From: an uncultured Victivallales bacterium
GTDB lineage: Bacteria > Verrucomicrobiota > Lentisphaeria > Victivallales > UBA1829
Direction of reading: 5' to 3'
Assembly (NCBI GenBank): GCA_934644965.1
Contig: CAKUDG010000026.1
Span: forward strand, 1-50,693
Length of the DNA stretch: 50,693 nt
Part shown: positions 1 to 8,726 of the stretch, piece after piece
How the letters are laid out: each line of letters opens with the position of its first letter
Numbering within the stretch: position 1 is the first letter of the stretch
Position numbers and translations under genes: made by a program
The notes under the pieces: generated by a model
Told to the model about the DNA's origin: nothing
The model's input: only the letters and a program-made list of their open reading frames with translations
The model's database searches: none

Positions 1-70
1 AGAGCCCGTGTCGGGCTGCCGGCAATATCGCCTTGAAGGCGTGGTGCATACCACCGGCTAAGCCGGTGGT
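1..70. mobile_element. Tandem hairpins, possible IS200/IS605-type element end
   Basis: Three hairpin-forming palindromes lie in a row: GCCCG/CGGGC at 4-8 and 12-16, CGCCTT/AAGGCG around 29-41, and a perfect 10-bp inverted repeat ACCACCGGCT/AGCCGGTGGT at 50-59 and 61-70, followed by TTTT. Subterminal hairpins are typical of IS200/IS605-family ends, and clustered hairpins also form the 3' part of omega-RNA-like transcripts in that family. No transposase or TnpB/IscB gene is visible because the window starts here. The last hairpin plus T-run could equally be a terminator of a gene to the left. The hairpins are certain; the IS assignment is a guess. Confidence 0.35.
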
Positions 71-339
71 TTTGATTGTACGTTTTTTTCTGTGCTTTTT
101 CTGTGCTTTTGTCTGGGAATGGTTTCCCCTCCGACAGGGGATTTCAACTCTTATCAGAGTTCAGACGACGGGGGAAAAGAGTCTGTGAGATAGGAGAAGA
201 AACGCCTGAGAGGAAAAAGCAGGCGGGAAAGCAGTTATTTCCTTTTTTCCCGCGGCGGCAGAGTGGAGGAGAGCAGATTTGCTGCTCCGCCACTCATTTT
301 CCCAATTCATCCTCTTTTTCTTGCGGCGAGATGCCGGCG
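71..339. other. Intergenic stretch downstream of proS
   Basis: No credible gene seen. Just past the proS stop, 250-305 holds an imperfect dyad that would form a stem with a two-base bulge on the minus strand, but it lacks a T-run, so it is only a weak terminator candidate. Open frames here are short and antisense to proS. Confidence 0.5.
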
Positions 340-2070
340 TCAGCGATACAGCGCAAGGTCCTCACGCACTTTTTCAGCGATGAGGGAAGGAGCTTCGGCA
401 AGAGGAATCAGTTCCGCATCGCGCGAAGAACGGCGTTTGAATTCGATGCAGCCCTTTTCCAGGGTTTTAGGAGAAAGGACGGCACGGAAAGGAATGCCGA
501 GGAGATCGGCGTCACTGAACATGGAGCCGGCTTTTTCTCCGCGATCGTCATAAAGGACTTCCACGGAATCGTTCTGGAGCTTCTGATAGAGCTGTTCCGC
601 AGCGTCGCGGACGGAGCCTTTGTCGGGGGTCAGCGCACAGATTTCGACATGATAGGGGGCGATGGAAATCGGCCAGATGGGCCCATAGTCGTCATGGGAA
701 TCCTCCACGACGGAAGCCATGGTGCGTCCGATTCCGATTCCGTAACAGCCCATGATCATGGGCTGTGATTTTCCGTCCTTGTCCAGATAATTGCAGTTCA
801 TCGGAGCGGAGTATTTGGTTCCGAGCTGGAAGATGTTCCCGACTTCGATGCCGCGTTTGAGCTGGAGCGGCAGGCCGGTGACAGGACACGGATCGCCTTC
901 ACGGACACAGACAATGTCACTCACGAGCGCGCCGTCGAGATCCCTTCCGTAATTGAAATTTCTGTAATGGTAATCCGCCTCGTTGGCGCCCACCACAAGG
1001 TTCGGGCTTTCCGCCGCGGACGGGTCGAACACGATTTTCACCTTCTTCGGATCCATGCCCAGCGGAGACGCATATCCGGGAACCGCACCGGCCTTCCGGA
1101 TCTGTTCGTCATTCGCGAAGACCAGTTCGGAAATCCCGAGCAGCTTCTTGAGTTTACTTTCATTGACCTCGAAATCCCCGCGGACCACGGCAAAGACCAG
1201 GTTCCCTTCCGGATCGGCGTAGAAGACCGCTTTCGCCGTATTTTCCGCCTTGACTCCGAGAAAAGCGGCCACTTCTTCAATGGTTTTTGCTCCGGGTGTG
1301 TGAACCTTTTCCAGAGGAAGCGCTTCGGCGTTTTTTTCAAATTTCAGGCCGGAAACGGCAACTTCGCGGTTGGCTTTGTAACTGACCCCGTCCGGCGAAA
1401 GAAAGAGCGTATCCTCCCCGCAGTCCGCAATGGACATGAATTCATGAGAAATCTTCCCCCCCATCATGCCGGAATCCGAAGCGATGGACACCACATTGCG
1501 CAGGCCCACCCTGCGGTAGATCCTTTCATACGCCGCATGAACCTGAGCGTAGTATTCATCCAACGATTCCTGTGAGGTATGGAAACTGTAGGCGTCCTTC
1601 ATGGTGAATTCGCGGACGCGGATCAGACCGGCTCTCGGACGGGCTTCGTCCCGGTATTTCGTCTGAATCTGATACACCATGACCGGGAGCTGTTTGTAGC
1701 TGCTGATCTCCGAGCGGACCAGATGCACCACTGCTTCCTCATGAGTCATTCCCAGAAGCATCGCCTTGTCGTTCCTGTCCTTGAAACGCAGCAGTTCCTC
1801 CCCGACCGACTCATAGCGCCCCGATTCCTCCCATAGTTCCGCGGGCAGCACCACCGGCATCAGGACCTCCTGCCCGCCGACCGCGTTCATCTCCTCGCGG
1901 ACAATCGCTTCAATTTTTGCGTTAATGCGTTTCGCAGGCGGCAGAAGCGAGTAAATCCCCGCAGAAACCGGGCGGATGTAGCCGCCGCGGACCAGAAATT
2001 TATGACTGACCGTCTTCGCATCCTTCGGATCTTCCTTGATCCGGCGGCCCAGCATTTGAGACATTCTCAT
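340..2070 (-). CDS. proS: Proline--tRNA ligase (ProRS, bacterial type)
   Basis: Charges tRNA-Pro with proline in the cytoplasm. The 576-residue length fits the bacterial ProRS, which carries an editing (INS) domain between class II motifs 2 and 3. Visible signatures: an N-terminal segment with KFLVRGGYIRPVSAGIYSLLP, the motif 2 region TKYRDEARPRAGLIRVREF, MKDAYSFH just after it, an INS-like middle part (roughly residues 220-385, containing FEVNESKLKKLLG), then the motif 3 region with MGCYGIGIGRTMAS and a C-terminal anticodon-binding domain (YDDRGEKAGSMFSDADLLGIP). ATG at 2070 is used; an in-frame ATG two codons later (2064) is equally possible. An AAAGGA lies about 14 nt upstream. It is the last of a set of minus-strand genes, 102 bp after the MFS gene. 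Confidence 0.97.
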   Translation of the reverse strand: MRMSQMLGRRIKEDPKDAKTVSHKFLVRGGYIRPVSAGIYSLLPPAKRINAKIEAIVREEMNAVGGQEVLMPVVLPAELWEESGRYESVGEELLRFKDRNDKAMLLGMTHEEAVVHLVRSEISSYKQLPVMVYQIQTKYRDEARPRAGLIRVREFTMKDAYSFHTSQESLDEYYAQVHAAYERIYRRVGLRNVVSIASDSGMMGGKISHEFMSIADCGEDTLFLSPDGVSYKANREVAVSGLKFEKNAEALPLEKVHTPGAKTIEEVAAFLGVKAENTAKAVFYADPEGNLVFAVVRGDFEVNESKLKKLLGISELVFANDEQIRKAGAVPGYASPLGMDPKKVKIVFDPSAAESPNLVVGANEADYHYRNFNYGRDLDGALVSDIVCVREGDPCPVTGLPLQLKRGIEVGNIFQLGTKYSAPMNCNYLDKDGKSQPMIMGCYGIGIGRTMASVVEDSHDDYGPIWPISIAPYHVEICALTPDKGSVRDAAEQLYQKLQNDSVEVLYDDRGEKAGSMFSDADLLGIPFRAVLSPKTLEKGCIEFKRRSSRDAELIPLAEAPSLIAEKVREDLALYR

Positions 2071-2172
2071 GGTTCGACTGTTCGTCCTTTCTTTGAGATC
2101 GAAAAAAACTGTATCTCTGGATGGATTGAATCCTGTTGATGTGTATCCTGCATGATTATGATTCTGTTGATT

Positions 2173-3411
2173 CTATTCCGTGCGGAGCAGTGTCCTCCGT
2201 TTCAGACGTTTCATCACATGATGTCTTCCTTCCGCCCAGTCGATCCCGATCAGCAGCGTCATCAGAATGAAACAGACCGGCACCAGGAAAAAGGACATCT
2301 TCAATCCCACCGCATCCCCCAGTATCCCCATAAACATGGTGCAGACCCCCGCTCCGGGAACTCCGGCGCAGGAAAGAAGAATGAAAAGCATGGTGTTGTC
2401 CACAGTCATACGGGTGCTGCAGTAGCTCTGCACGCTCGGCCAGAACGGTCCGATGAAAATCCCGGACAGAAACAGAAGCACAAATAAAACGGGAAGCGAA
2501 CGCAGAAAGGGGAAGGCCAGCGTAATCGCCGTCGCCGCCAGCGCCGACAGGACAATGAGTTCCTTCAGCGCCTTCTGGCGGACCAGATACCCGGGACCCA
2601 GTCTCCCGACGATCATTCCGCCGGCAAAAACCGCCGTCCCCAGGCCCGCATCCCACATGCTGCTGTTGTATTCCAGCTTGATGAAGCTTGCGCACCAGAA
2701 CGTCAGGCAGTATTCTCCTCCGCCCGCCAGGAACATTGCCGCAAAGAAGAGCCAGAAGCGGCCCCGTTTCAGAATGTCCACGCTGTTGCGCCAGACTTCC
2801 GCCGCACGGAATGTCTCCCTGACCGCAGGATACGGACTCTTCTTCGATGGAATCAGGTACATCAGTGCCGGCACCAGGGTGAAGATCCCCGCTCCCGCCG
2901 TAATCCAGCGCCAGTTGACACCGAGATTCAGCAGCAGACCCGCAATCAGGACCATTCCGAGAACCCCCACAGACCAGAAACCGTGGGAAAAATTGATATA
3001 GCGGCCCGGTTCATCCGGATGCAGGTCCTGAACCACCGGCGTCGCCAACCCCTCGATCACGCCTTCGCCCAGACCCGCAATCACCAGCATGCAGAAAAGA
3101 AGTCCGTAAAACGGCGAAATCGCCGCTCCCAGAATCCCCGCACTCATGCAGAGAAGGGCCAGCCCGAGGGATCTTGCCTTCCCCCAGCGCCCGGCAAGAA
3201 ATCCGCAGAACAGCATCGCAAACACCATGGAGGAACTCCTCGCGATCTGGAGAACTCCTCCCAGCCCCATGCCCCCGTCCTCAAGCGGAAAGTTCAGAGA
3301 CAGCGCAAGGGGAACCAGAGACACCGGAATCACTACGGAACAGCATGCGTAGGCGCAGAGACAGAGAAACGTGGCATAATCGTATCTGCCGAATATCATC
3401 TTTTTCGTCAT
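2173..3411 (-). CDS. Major facilitator superfamily transporter
   Basis: A 412-residue inner-membrane protein made almost wholly of hydrophobic segments; about 12 membrane helices can be picked out. The loop after helix 2 reads GFLAGRWGKARSLGL, a variant of the MFS loop 2-3 signature, and the second half repeats the pattern with GRLGPGYLVRQKALK. Substrate cannot be told; neighbours do not fix it, although a sugar or organic acid would suit this glycan-degrading genome. ATG 3411 is chosen over an upstream TTG at 3420 because AAGGA sits 11 nt before it. The gene lies between a nitronate monooxygenase-like gene and proS on the same strand, 82 bp after the former, possibly co-transcribed. Confidence 0.9.
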   Translation of the reverse strand: MTKKMIFGRYDYATFLCLCAYACCSVVIPVSLVPLALSLNFPLEDGGMGLGGVLQIARSSSMVFAMLFCGFLAGRWGKARSLGLALLCMSAGILGAAISPFYGLLFCMLVIAGLGEGVIEGLATPVVQDLHPDEPGRYINFSHGFWSVGVLGMVLIAGLLLNLGVNWRWITAGAGIFTLVPALMYLIPSKKSPYPAVRETFRAAEVWRNSVDILKRGRFWLFFAAMFLAGGGEYCLTFWCASFIKLEYNSSMWDAGLGTAVFAGGMIVGRLGPGYLVRQKALKELIVLSALAATAITLAFPFLRSLPVLFVLLFLSGIFIGPFWPSVQSYCSTRMTVDNTMLFILLSCAGVPGAGVCTMFMGILGDAVGLKMSFFLVPVCFILMTLLIGIDWAEGRHHVMKRLKRRTLLRTE

Positions 3412-3502
3412 GATGTACAAAATCCTTTTCAGAATCAGTCAATCCTGTCAGGAAACGGAGAGAAAAAGAAGGTGTGGGAAAACCCACAACCCTCTTTTCA
3501 TT

Positions 3503-4552
3503 TCAGTCCTTCAAGGTATCGAAGAATTCCTTCAGCGGATAGATTTTCCTGATCGACTCCACGTTGGAGCCGACCATGTACAGACCATTTTCGGTGTCTC
3601 CCATCCAGGTCGCCAGCAGGGCGCGGGCAATGCAGAAAAGAGATTTCCGCGGATCACAGGTGCGCAGACAGCGGTAGGGACAGGAGAATTTCTCCCGGTT
3701 CCCCGCAAGAACACGTTCCACAAGCGGAGTCCGGAGAACGCGGACGGGAAGACCGACCGGACTCTTGATGACGACTACATCTTCACTTTTCGCCTTCACA
3801 AAGACCTCTTTGCTCTTCCTGTCGATTCCGGCTTCTTCCGCAGTGATGAAGAAGCTGCCGATCTGGACCCCGTCATATCCCATTTCAAGGAAATGTTCGA
3901 TATCGGCGCGGCTGGCGACTTCGCCTGCCGCAATGAAGGGAATGTCGGCACAGCCGTATTCTTCGGCAACTTTTTTCACGTCGGCAAGGAGCATGTCGAG
4001 CGAACAGGTCTCCGGATGTTCGATCTGCTGCATGGTGAAGCCGAGATGTCCGCCGCATTTCGGGCCTTCGATGATGACGGCGTCCGGCTTCCTGTCATAT
4101 TTGCGTTTCCAGGTTTTCACGACGACTTCAAAAGCACGTCCGCTGGAAATGACGGGAATCAGCGCAATGTCGGCATCTCCCACGAATTCGGGCAGCGGCA
4201 ACGGCAGTCCGGCGCCGGAAATGATGAAGTCAACTCCTTCCCGGACCGCGGTCCGGATGATTTCCTCGTAATTGGAGAGCGCGACCATGACATTCACTCC
4301 GAGCGGCTTTTCTCCGTTCAGAAGCTGCTTCGCCTTCCGTATTTCATCGGCGAAGGCGTTGTTGCAGACGTCAATGAAATGGATTTTCCCTTCTTCAATG
4401 TCTCCCATTCCGACGCTGGCAATCGTTCCGAAAGCTCCCTGTTTAATCGCTTCCGCCGCCAGTGTGGCCGATCCGATGCGGACTCCCATGCCCGCCTGGA
4501 TGACCGGATATTTGGATTCCAGATTTCTGATTCTGAGTTTCGGTAATTTCAT
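3503..4552 (-). CDS. NAD(P)H-dependent flavin oxidoreductase (nitronate monooxygenase / FabK-like)
   Basis: A 349-residue cytoplasmic FMN TIM-barrel of the 2-nitropropane dioxygenase family. Signs are the N-terminal PVIQAGMGVRIG, the phosphate-binding stretch with GPKCGGHLGF, PFIAAGEVASRADI and MGYDGVQIGSFF. Family members oxidise nitronates or, in the FabK branch, reduce enoyl-ACP; these cannot be separated by eye. A Cys-containing segment near the C-terminus (CPYRCLRTCDPRKSLFC) is more typical of anaerobe versions and might bind a metal, but that is speculative. No strong Shine-Dalgarno is visible. The sequence upstream (4553-4648) is AT-rich and probably holds its promoter. Confidence 0.88.
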   Translation of the reverse strand: MKLPKLRIRNLESKYPVIQAGMGVRIGSATLAAEAIKQGAFGTIASVGMGDIEEGKIHFIDVCNNAFADEIRKAKQLLNGEKPLGVNVMVALSNYEEIIRTAVREGVDFIISGAGLPLPLPEFVGDADIALIPVISSGRAFEVVVKTWKRKYDRKPDAVIIEGPKCGGHLGFTMQQIEHPETCSLDMLLADVKKVAEEYGCADIPFIAAGEVASRADIEHFLEMGYDGVQIGSFFITAEEAGIDRKSKEVFVKAKSEDVVVIKSPVGLPVRVLRTPLVERVLAGNREKFSCPYRCLRTCDPRKSLFCIARALLATWMGDTENGLYMVGSNVESIRKIYPLKEFFDTLKD

Positions 4553-4648
4553 ATTGAATACAAATCCATTCTTATTAGTTTTTCAGCATATTTTTAAATT
4601 CATTTAAAATAGCATGGGAAAGCAATTTTACAAGCGCAGAGGGGGGAT

Positions 4649-4966
4649 TCAGGGATGAGGCCGTTTCTTTTCTTCTCTTTTTCTGATAAGCAGATCCGCA
4701 GAACTGATCAACCAGACCAGACAGAGTCCGCCCAGATTCAGCAGTACACGCATCACCTCAATCCGGAAGACCTTCCCTTGCTGCGGATTTTCCAGAAGCT
4801 CACGGAACGTGAGAACGATGGGTTCAAGCAGTTCCCAACACGCGGCAAAGAAGAAAAACAGGGCAATGAGAAGAATGAGGCATCCTGTCATTTTTTCTCC
4901 CAGATAGAAGTGACCCGTCCCGGGGAGGAAGAAATTCAGCAGAAAGGCTTTTTCCCGTTTGTCCAT
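4649..4966 (-). CDS. Small two-helix membrane protein, function unknown
   Basis: A 105-residue protein not recognised as a named family. The N-terminal FLLNFFLPGTGHFYLGEK recalls the first helix of TM2/SPFH-accessory type small membrane proteins, where a conserved proline-glycine turn precedes the glycine-rich segment. Two hydrophobic helices are visible (about 25-45 and 75-92), followed by a basic tail RKREEKKR. A GGAGG lies about 9 nt before the ATG, a strong ribosome site, supporting translation. It stands alone on the minus strand, about 95 bp upstream of the flavoprotein gene. Confidence 0.7.
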   Translation of the reverse strand: MDKREKAFLLNFFLPGTGHFYLGEKMTGCLILLIALFFFFAACWELLEPIVLTFRELLENPQQGKVFRIEVMRVLLNLGGLCLVWLISSADLLIRKREEKKRPHP

Positions 4967-5382
4967 TCAAAGAATCCTCCGGATTTTTATTTTATCCAGT
5001 TGCAGCCAGCGCGTTCATGCGCTCCGCATTTTTCAAGCTTCTTCTTACCATGATGCTTTCGATCTGTCATTTCAAATGCACTTTCCGGAAAAATTTTGCG
5101 CTATGGTGCTTTGAATGGATTGAAGCAGAGTGGAAAATATGCTAATATTCTGAAGATGCAGGAAGCCCCCTGAAGCCTTGTCCGGAGTACGTCCGGCATG
5201 TGTTTCTCCATTTCCCGGACTTGCGTGCAGGTCGCTTTTTCCTGTGAGGCGGCAATTCACATCTGCAACACGGCTTGGCTGTTCCCGCAGCATGATGCCC
5301 CCGCTGTTCTGCTGTGCTGCTGTGATGAAGCCCGGTGATTCATTCCATGGAAAGAAACGGAAGGGGGGGAGAAAGGAAAAAC
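4967..5382. other. Divergent intergenic region between 4966 (-) and 5383 (+)
   Basis: No gene supported. It contains a sigma70-like promoter candidate for the rightward operon (listed separately) and a long leader of about 230 nt before the GH123-like gene. Short open frames here are antisense to one another and lack ribosome sites. Confidence 0.5.
5120..5148 (+). promoter_or_regulatory. Candidate promoter for the GH123-like locus A
   Basis: TTGAAG at 5120-5125, a 17-nt spacer and TAATAT at 5143-5148. Both hexamers match sigma70 consensus in four of six positions. It points toward the gene starting at 5383, leaving a leader of roughly 230 nt. Confidence 0.4.
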
Positions 5383-7443
5383 ATGGATTCCAGTTCGCTA
5401 CGGAAGCTTGCACCGTCTCTGCTGTCCAGTGGAACGACTCTGCTTCAGGTGCTGAATTTTCATGATCTGGCGGAAGAACTCCGGCAGGCGGGGAGAGTTT
5501 CAAGGAATTCTTCGTTCAAAAACTATATTTCCCGTCTTGAAACGCTTGCTTCGGAAGCGGAAAATTCAGCGGATGAAACTTTCCGCCGGAACGCCGCGCG
5601 CAGAATCGGATCGGCTTTGCGCGTCCTGGCGGATCTCCAGAACAGGGGGAAAACAGAGGAAGCCCCCTTTACTTATTATGTCGTGGAGCCGTTGAGCAAC
5701 ATCAAGAGGCTTCCGGACGTCTATCCAGCCGACGGGAAGGTGGAATCCACTCTCCGGATCCTGGCTGCAAAAGGAGAATTCGAGCCTGCTTCCTTTCTGT
5801 TTTATCCCTTTGCCGATGCGGAAAAGGTGGAACTGAACGTATCGGACCTGAACGGAGAAAACGGGTCGATTATTCCCGCATCCGCCGTCCGTTTGAAGAT
5901 TGTGAAGTGCTGGTATCAGGGGGGAACCGCATGGTACAGCTACTTCGCGGATTCGACCGCACGTGAATTGATCCCGGAACTCCTGCTGAATGATGAAAAA
6001 ATGCTCAAGGTCGATACGGCGGAGAGGAAAAATTACCTGCGTGCAAAGATGGCGGGAGGGGAAACGCGGTATGTTCCGATCAGTGAATCCGAAGAAGCGG
6101 ATGTCTCGGGAAATGTCGCGGGGCGGGCGGTGGACTCCATGCATTCTGCCCTGCTTAATGAGAATGTCATGGAAATCCGGGATGCGTCGGAACTTCAGCC
6201 GTTCCGGTTGCGGACGGGCGACTTCAAACAGATCTGGCTGACCTTCAAAGCCCCTGAAGAGGCGGAAGGGATCTATTCCGGCAGAATTCTTGTTCTGATG
6301 AACGGGAGCCCTGTGTCTTCCATCCCCTTCACAGTCCGCGTGCTTCCCTTCCGTCTCCCGGAGCCCATGACGAATTACAATCTGGAGCGCCGTTATTTCG
6401 TTTCAGTTTATAATTCATTGAATTTGAAGACATATATTCAAAAGGGAGCTTCCCGGGAAAATGCGGAAAAACGTCTTTACAACGAGTATCTCAGTCTGAA
6501 GGAGCATAATCTGCTCAATCCGATGCTGCCCTGTCTGCGGGAAATCGGCAGGGATGACCGCTTTTTTGAAAAACAGCTGGAAATCTATCGGAAGGCAGGG
6601 ATGGATACCCGCGTGATCTTTGACGGGATTCAGGGATATCCCGGAGAAGAATACCTGAAGTCAGACACTGTGTCCGGGAAATCCCTTTCCGAGCAGCCCC
6701 CTCCGCCCGGAGAATGGCTCCTTCAGGTGAAGCGCGCACTGGAACTGATTCGAAAACATTTCGGCCCAGAGAGCGTCATTTATGCTTTCGGTTGGGATGA
6801 ACCTTCCATGACTCTTCTGAAAAACGAGCGGAAACCCTGGCGCCTTCTCCATGAACTCGGTCTGAAGACCTACAGCACCGCCCATTCCGGACATCTGCTT
6901 CATGGAACTTACAATGAGGATTTTGTCAATCTCGGCGGCGCGTACCGGAAGGAGGATTTCGACCGCTGGCACGCATGCGGCGTTCTTGCCGCAAATTATG
7001 CGTCTCCGCACATAGGACCGGAAAATCCCGATTTCATCCGCCGGACACATGGTCTGGACCTCTACAAGGCAAATGCGGACGGAACGCACAACTATGCTCT
7101 GAACGCAAGCCCATGGAATGATTTTTCCGGCACCCAGTATAATTACCGCTCCTTCAACATGGTGTATCCGGCCAGTGACGGATTTGTTGAAACCATCGAA
7201 TATGAGGCTTTCCGGGAGGCCGTAGACGATGTCCGTTATGCGACACTCCTGAAAACTCTGGCTCATGAAGCGCTTTCCTCCGGGAATGTGGATTCTGTCT
7301 ATCTGGGACGTATGGCGCTGCAGTGGCTTGCCCTCCTGGACACATCCGTATGTGATCTGAATCATGCAAGGCTGGAAATGATAAACTGGATTTTAAAACT
7401 CAGGGAGAACGGATCGAATGAAAGTTCCTCGTTATGTCTGTAA
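5383..7443 (+). CDS. GH123/DUF4091-like glycoside hydrolase-type protein (locus A)
   Basis: 686 residues. An N-terminal helical region is followed by a beta-rich domain starting near FTYYVVEPLSNIKRLPDVYP, then a TIM-barrel-like region and a C-terminal part with EYEAFREAVDDVRYATLLK, the DUF4091 signature. GH123 enzymes are N-acetyl-beta-galactosaminidases using an adjacent Asp-Glu pair; here the candidate pair is D472-E473 in FGWDEP. The same pair occurs in the paralogues at 8727 and 23413. Start: ATG 5383 has AAAGGA closely upstream, better than an in-frame ATG at 5335. No signal peptide is visible, unlike the two paralogues, so it may act in the cytoplasm or be N-terminally shortened. Its 3' end overlaps the next gene by 26 bp, implying coupled expression. 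The substrate is unknown. Confidence 0.8.
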   Translation: MDSSSLRKLAPSLLSSGTTLLQVLNFHDLAEELRQAGRVSRNSSFKNYISRLETLASEAENSADETFRRNAARRIGSALRVLADLQNRGKTEEAPFTYYVVEPLSNIKRLPDVYPADGKVESTLRILAAKGEFEPASFLFYPFADAEKVELNVSDLNGENGSIIPASAVRLKIVKCWYQGGTAWYSYFADSTARELIPELLLNDEKMLKVDTAERKNYLRAKMAGGETRYVPISESEEADVSGNVAGRAVDSMHSALLNENVMEIRDASELQPFRLRTGDFKQIWLTFKAPEEAEGIYSGRILVLMNGSPVSSIPFTVRVLPFRLPEPMTNYNLERRYFVSVYNSLNLKTYIQKGASRENAEKRLYNEYLSLKEHNLLNPMLPCLREIGRDDRFFEKQLEIYRKAGMDTRVIFDGIQGYPGEEYLKSDTVSGKSLSEQPPPPGEWLLQVKRALELIRKHFGPESVIYAFGWDEPSMTLLKNERKPWRLLHELGLKTYSTAHSGHLLHGTYNEDFVNLGGAYRKEDFDRWHACGVLAANYASPHIGPENPDFIRRTHGLDLYKANADGTHNYALNASPWNDFSGTQYNYRSFNMVYPASDGFVETIEYEAFREAVDDVRYATLLKTLAHEALSSGNVDSVYLGRMALQWLALLDTSVCDLNHARLEMINWILKLRENGSNESSSLCL

Positions 7444-8380
7444 TTTCATGGAAAAGGCTCCTTCCTGCGTTTGCGCCTGGGAGGATTCTCTCCTTAGGAA
7501 GGATCCCGCCGCCGGGAAGGAGAGCCGCTTTGAAGAATACGACAAAGAGTCCGCAGCGGTTTTATCCACAGACGTGAATATGCTCCGTTCCGTTTCCTCT
7601 TCTTTTTCCTCTTCCGCTTCTTCCTCCGATGCGGGAATCTTTTTTTGTGCCGCTGCCGATCAGGAAGGACTGCACCTCTATCTCCGCTACAGGGAAGAGA
7701 GAGTGGAAGAAGTGCTTGCGGGACTGGCTCCGGGAGCGATGTTCGAGATGTATTTCCGCCCGGGTGAGGGGGAGTGTTACTTCCAGTGGATGGAAAATCT
7801 TTATCCGGAAAAAACGACCTTTGTCTCCTGGACTTCTCCGCACAGATCGTATCGGAAAATGGACTCTTTCTACAGAAGGGAGATCGCTCCTGTTGCAGAC
7901 GGCATGGGGATTGCCATGTTTCTCCCCTGGCTCCTGATCTATGACAAACTGCCCACGAATGACTCTGAATGGCCCTTGGGAATCATTGTGTGGGGGCCCC
8001 GCGGAGGATATTCATGGGGGGGAGGGAAGGTCCATGAGCTGAACCGCTTCGGGCGTCTGGTCTTCCGGGATGCGGGAGCATGGCTGCCGCGGATCCGGAG
8101 AAGTATTGTGTTGAAGGCGTTCGGTGCTTTCCGCCAGGCGTGTCCGGATGTGCGGAATTTCTGGGTGGATGAGGTGAAGGGGGATCTTCCTTTTTATGAA
8201 GAAGTCCTCAAAAGTCAAATTGAGCGACTCCTGGAGGCGGGTGAAGCTGTTTCCCCGGGAATGTCCCGGGAAGATTCAGACCGTCTTTTTCTGGAAGCCG
8301 TCCCTGACTGGATGGAATTCCCTTATCTGCTTTCTGAACTCAGGAAGTCCTGGCTGAAGGAACGCCTGTTCCCCGGATGA
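7418..8380 (+). CDS. CBM9/DOMON-like 'WGG' partner protein (locus A)
   Basis: 320 residues, overlapping the preceding GH123-like gene by 26 bp. Its core resembles a CBM9-like (DOMON) beta-sandwich: FLPWLLIYDKLP, then a tryptophan, then GGYSWGGGKVHELNRFGRLVF. The same pattern (PWE-I-Y-LP, W, GG-x-WGG, VH, G-I-F) is found in the protein at 22315 and in the C-terminal half of the one at 10577. A helical tail ends in LRKSWLKERLF, also shared. A serine-rich stretch lies near residue 60. CBM9 domains bind sugar ends, so glycan recognition is plausible, but no function is established for this family. No signal peptide is visible, matching its partner. Confidence 0.75.
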   Translation: MKVPRYVCNFMEKAPSCVCAWEDSLLRKDPAAGKESRFEEYDKESAAVLSTDVNMLRSVSSSFSSSASSSDAGIFFCAAADQEGLHLYLRYREERVEEVLAGLAPGAMFEMYFRPGEGECYFQWMENLYPEKTTFVSWTSPHRSYRKMDSFYRREIAPVADGMGIAMFLPWLLIYDKLPTNDSEWPLGIIVWGPRGGYSWGGGKVHELNRFGRLVFRDAGAWLPRIRRSIVLKAFGAFRQACPDVRNFWVDEVKGDLPFYEEVLKSQIERLLEAGEAVSPGMSREDSDRLFLEAVPDWMEFPYLLSELRKSWLKERLFPG

Positions 8381-8502
8381 AGATGATGTGGAATGGGGAA
8401 CGCAATCCGTAATTCATCTTTCCGGGAACGGATTTTCTTCTCATGAATTTGATCCGGGAAAAACGTTTTTTTTTATATGTTTCTTAGTTTATGCAGTTCA
8501 AG

Positions 8503-8524
8503 CATTCTGAAGCACTTCAGAATG
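8503..8524. repeat. Perfect 10-bp inverted repeat with 2-bp centre
   Basis: CATTCTGAAG at 8503-8512 and CTTCAGAATG at 8515-8524 are exact reverse complements separated by CA. No T-run follows on either strand, so a regulator-binding site is as likely as a terminator for locus A. Confidence 0.6.
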
Positions 8525-8636
8525 AAAAAATGCATTTTGAGATCCGGATCCCCGCAGCTTTCACCCGCGGTGTCCTTGGTCATGTCAGGAGTTGTTCTTT
8601 TTTCCGCCATTTCGTGTTAAAAATCCTTTTTTTAAT

Positions 8637-8665
8637 TTGCAATGAATCTGTTTCTGTGATAGTAT
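8637..8665 (+). promoter_or_regulatory. Candidate promoter for locus B
   Basis: TTGCAA at 8637-8642 and TAGTAT at 8660-8665 with a 17-nt spacer, 62 bp before the start codon of the second GH123-like gene. Each hexamer matches consensus in four of six positions. Confidence 0.45.
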
Positions 8666-8726
8666 ACCCTCATCAGAGTAATGGTCCCCCCCCATCAGAA
8701 CATAAATCATTTGCAGGATGCGAAAG

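Larger units (their letters stand above)
8381..8726. other. Intergenic region between loci A and B
   Basis: No gene seen. It contains a perfect 22-bp palindrome (8503-8524) and a sigma70-like promoter candidate (8637-8665), listed separately, suggesting that locus B has its own transcription start. Confidence 0.5.
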
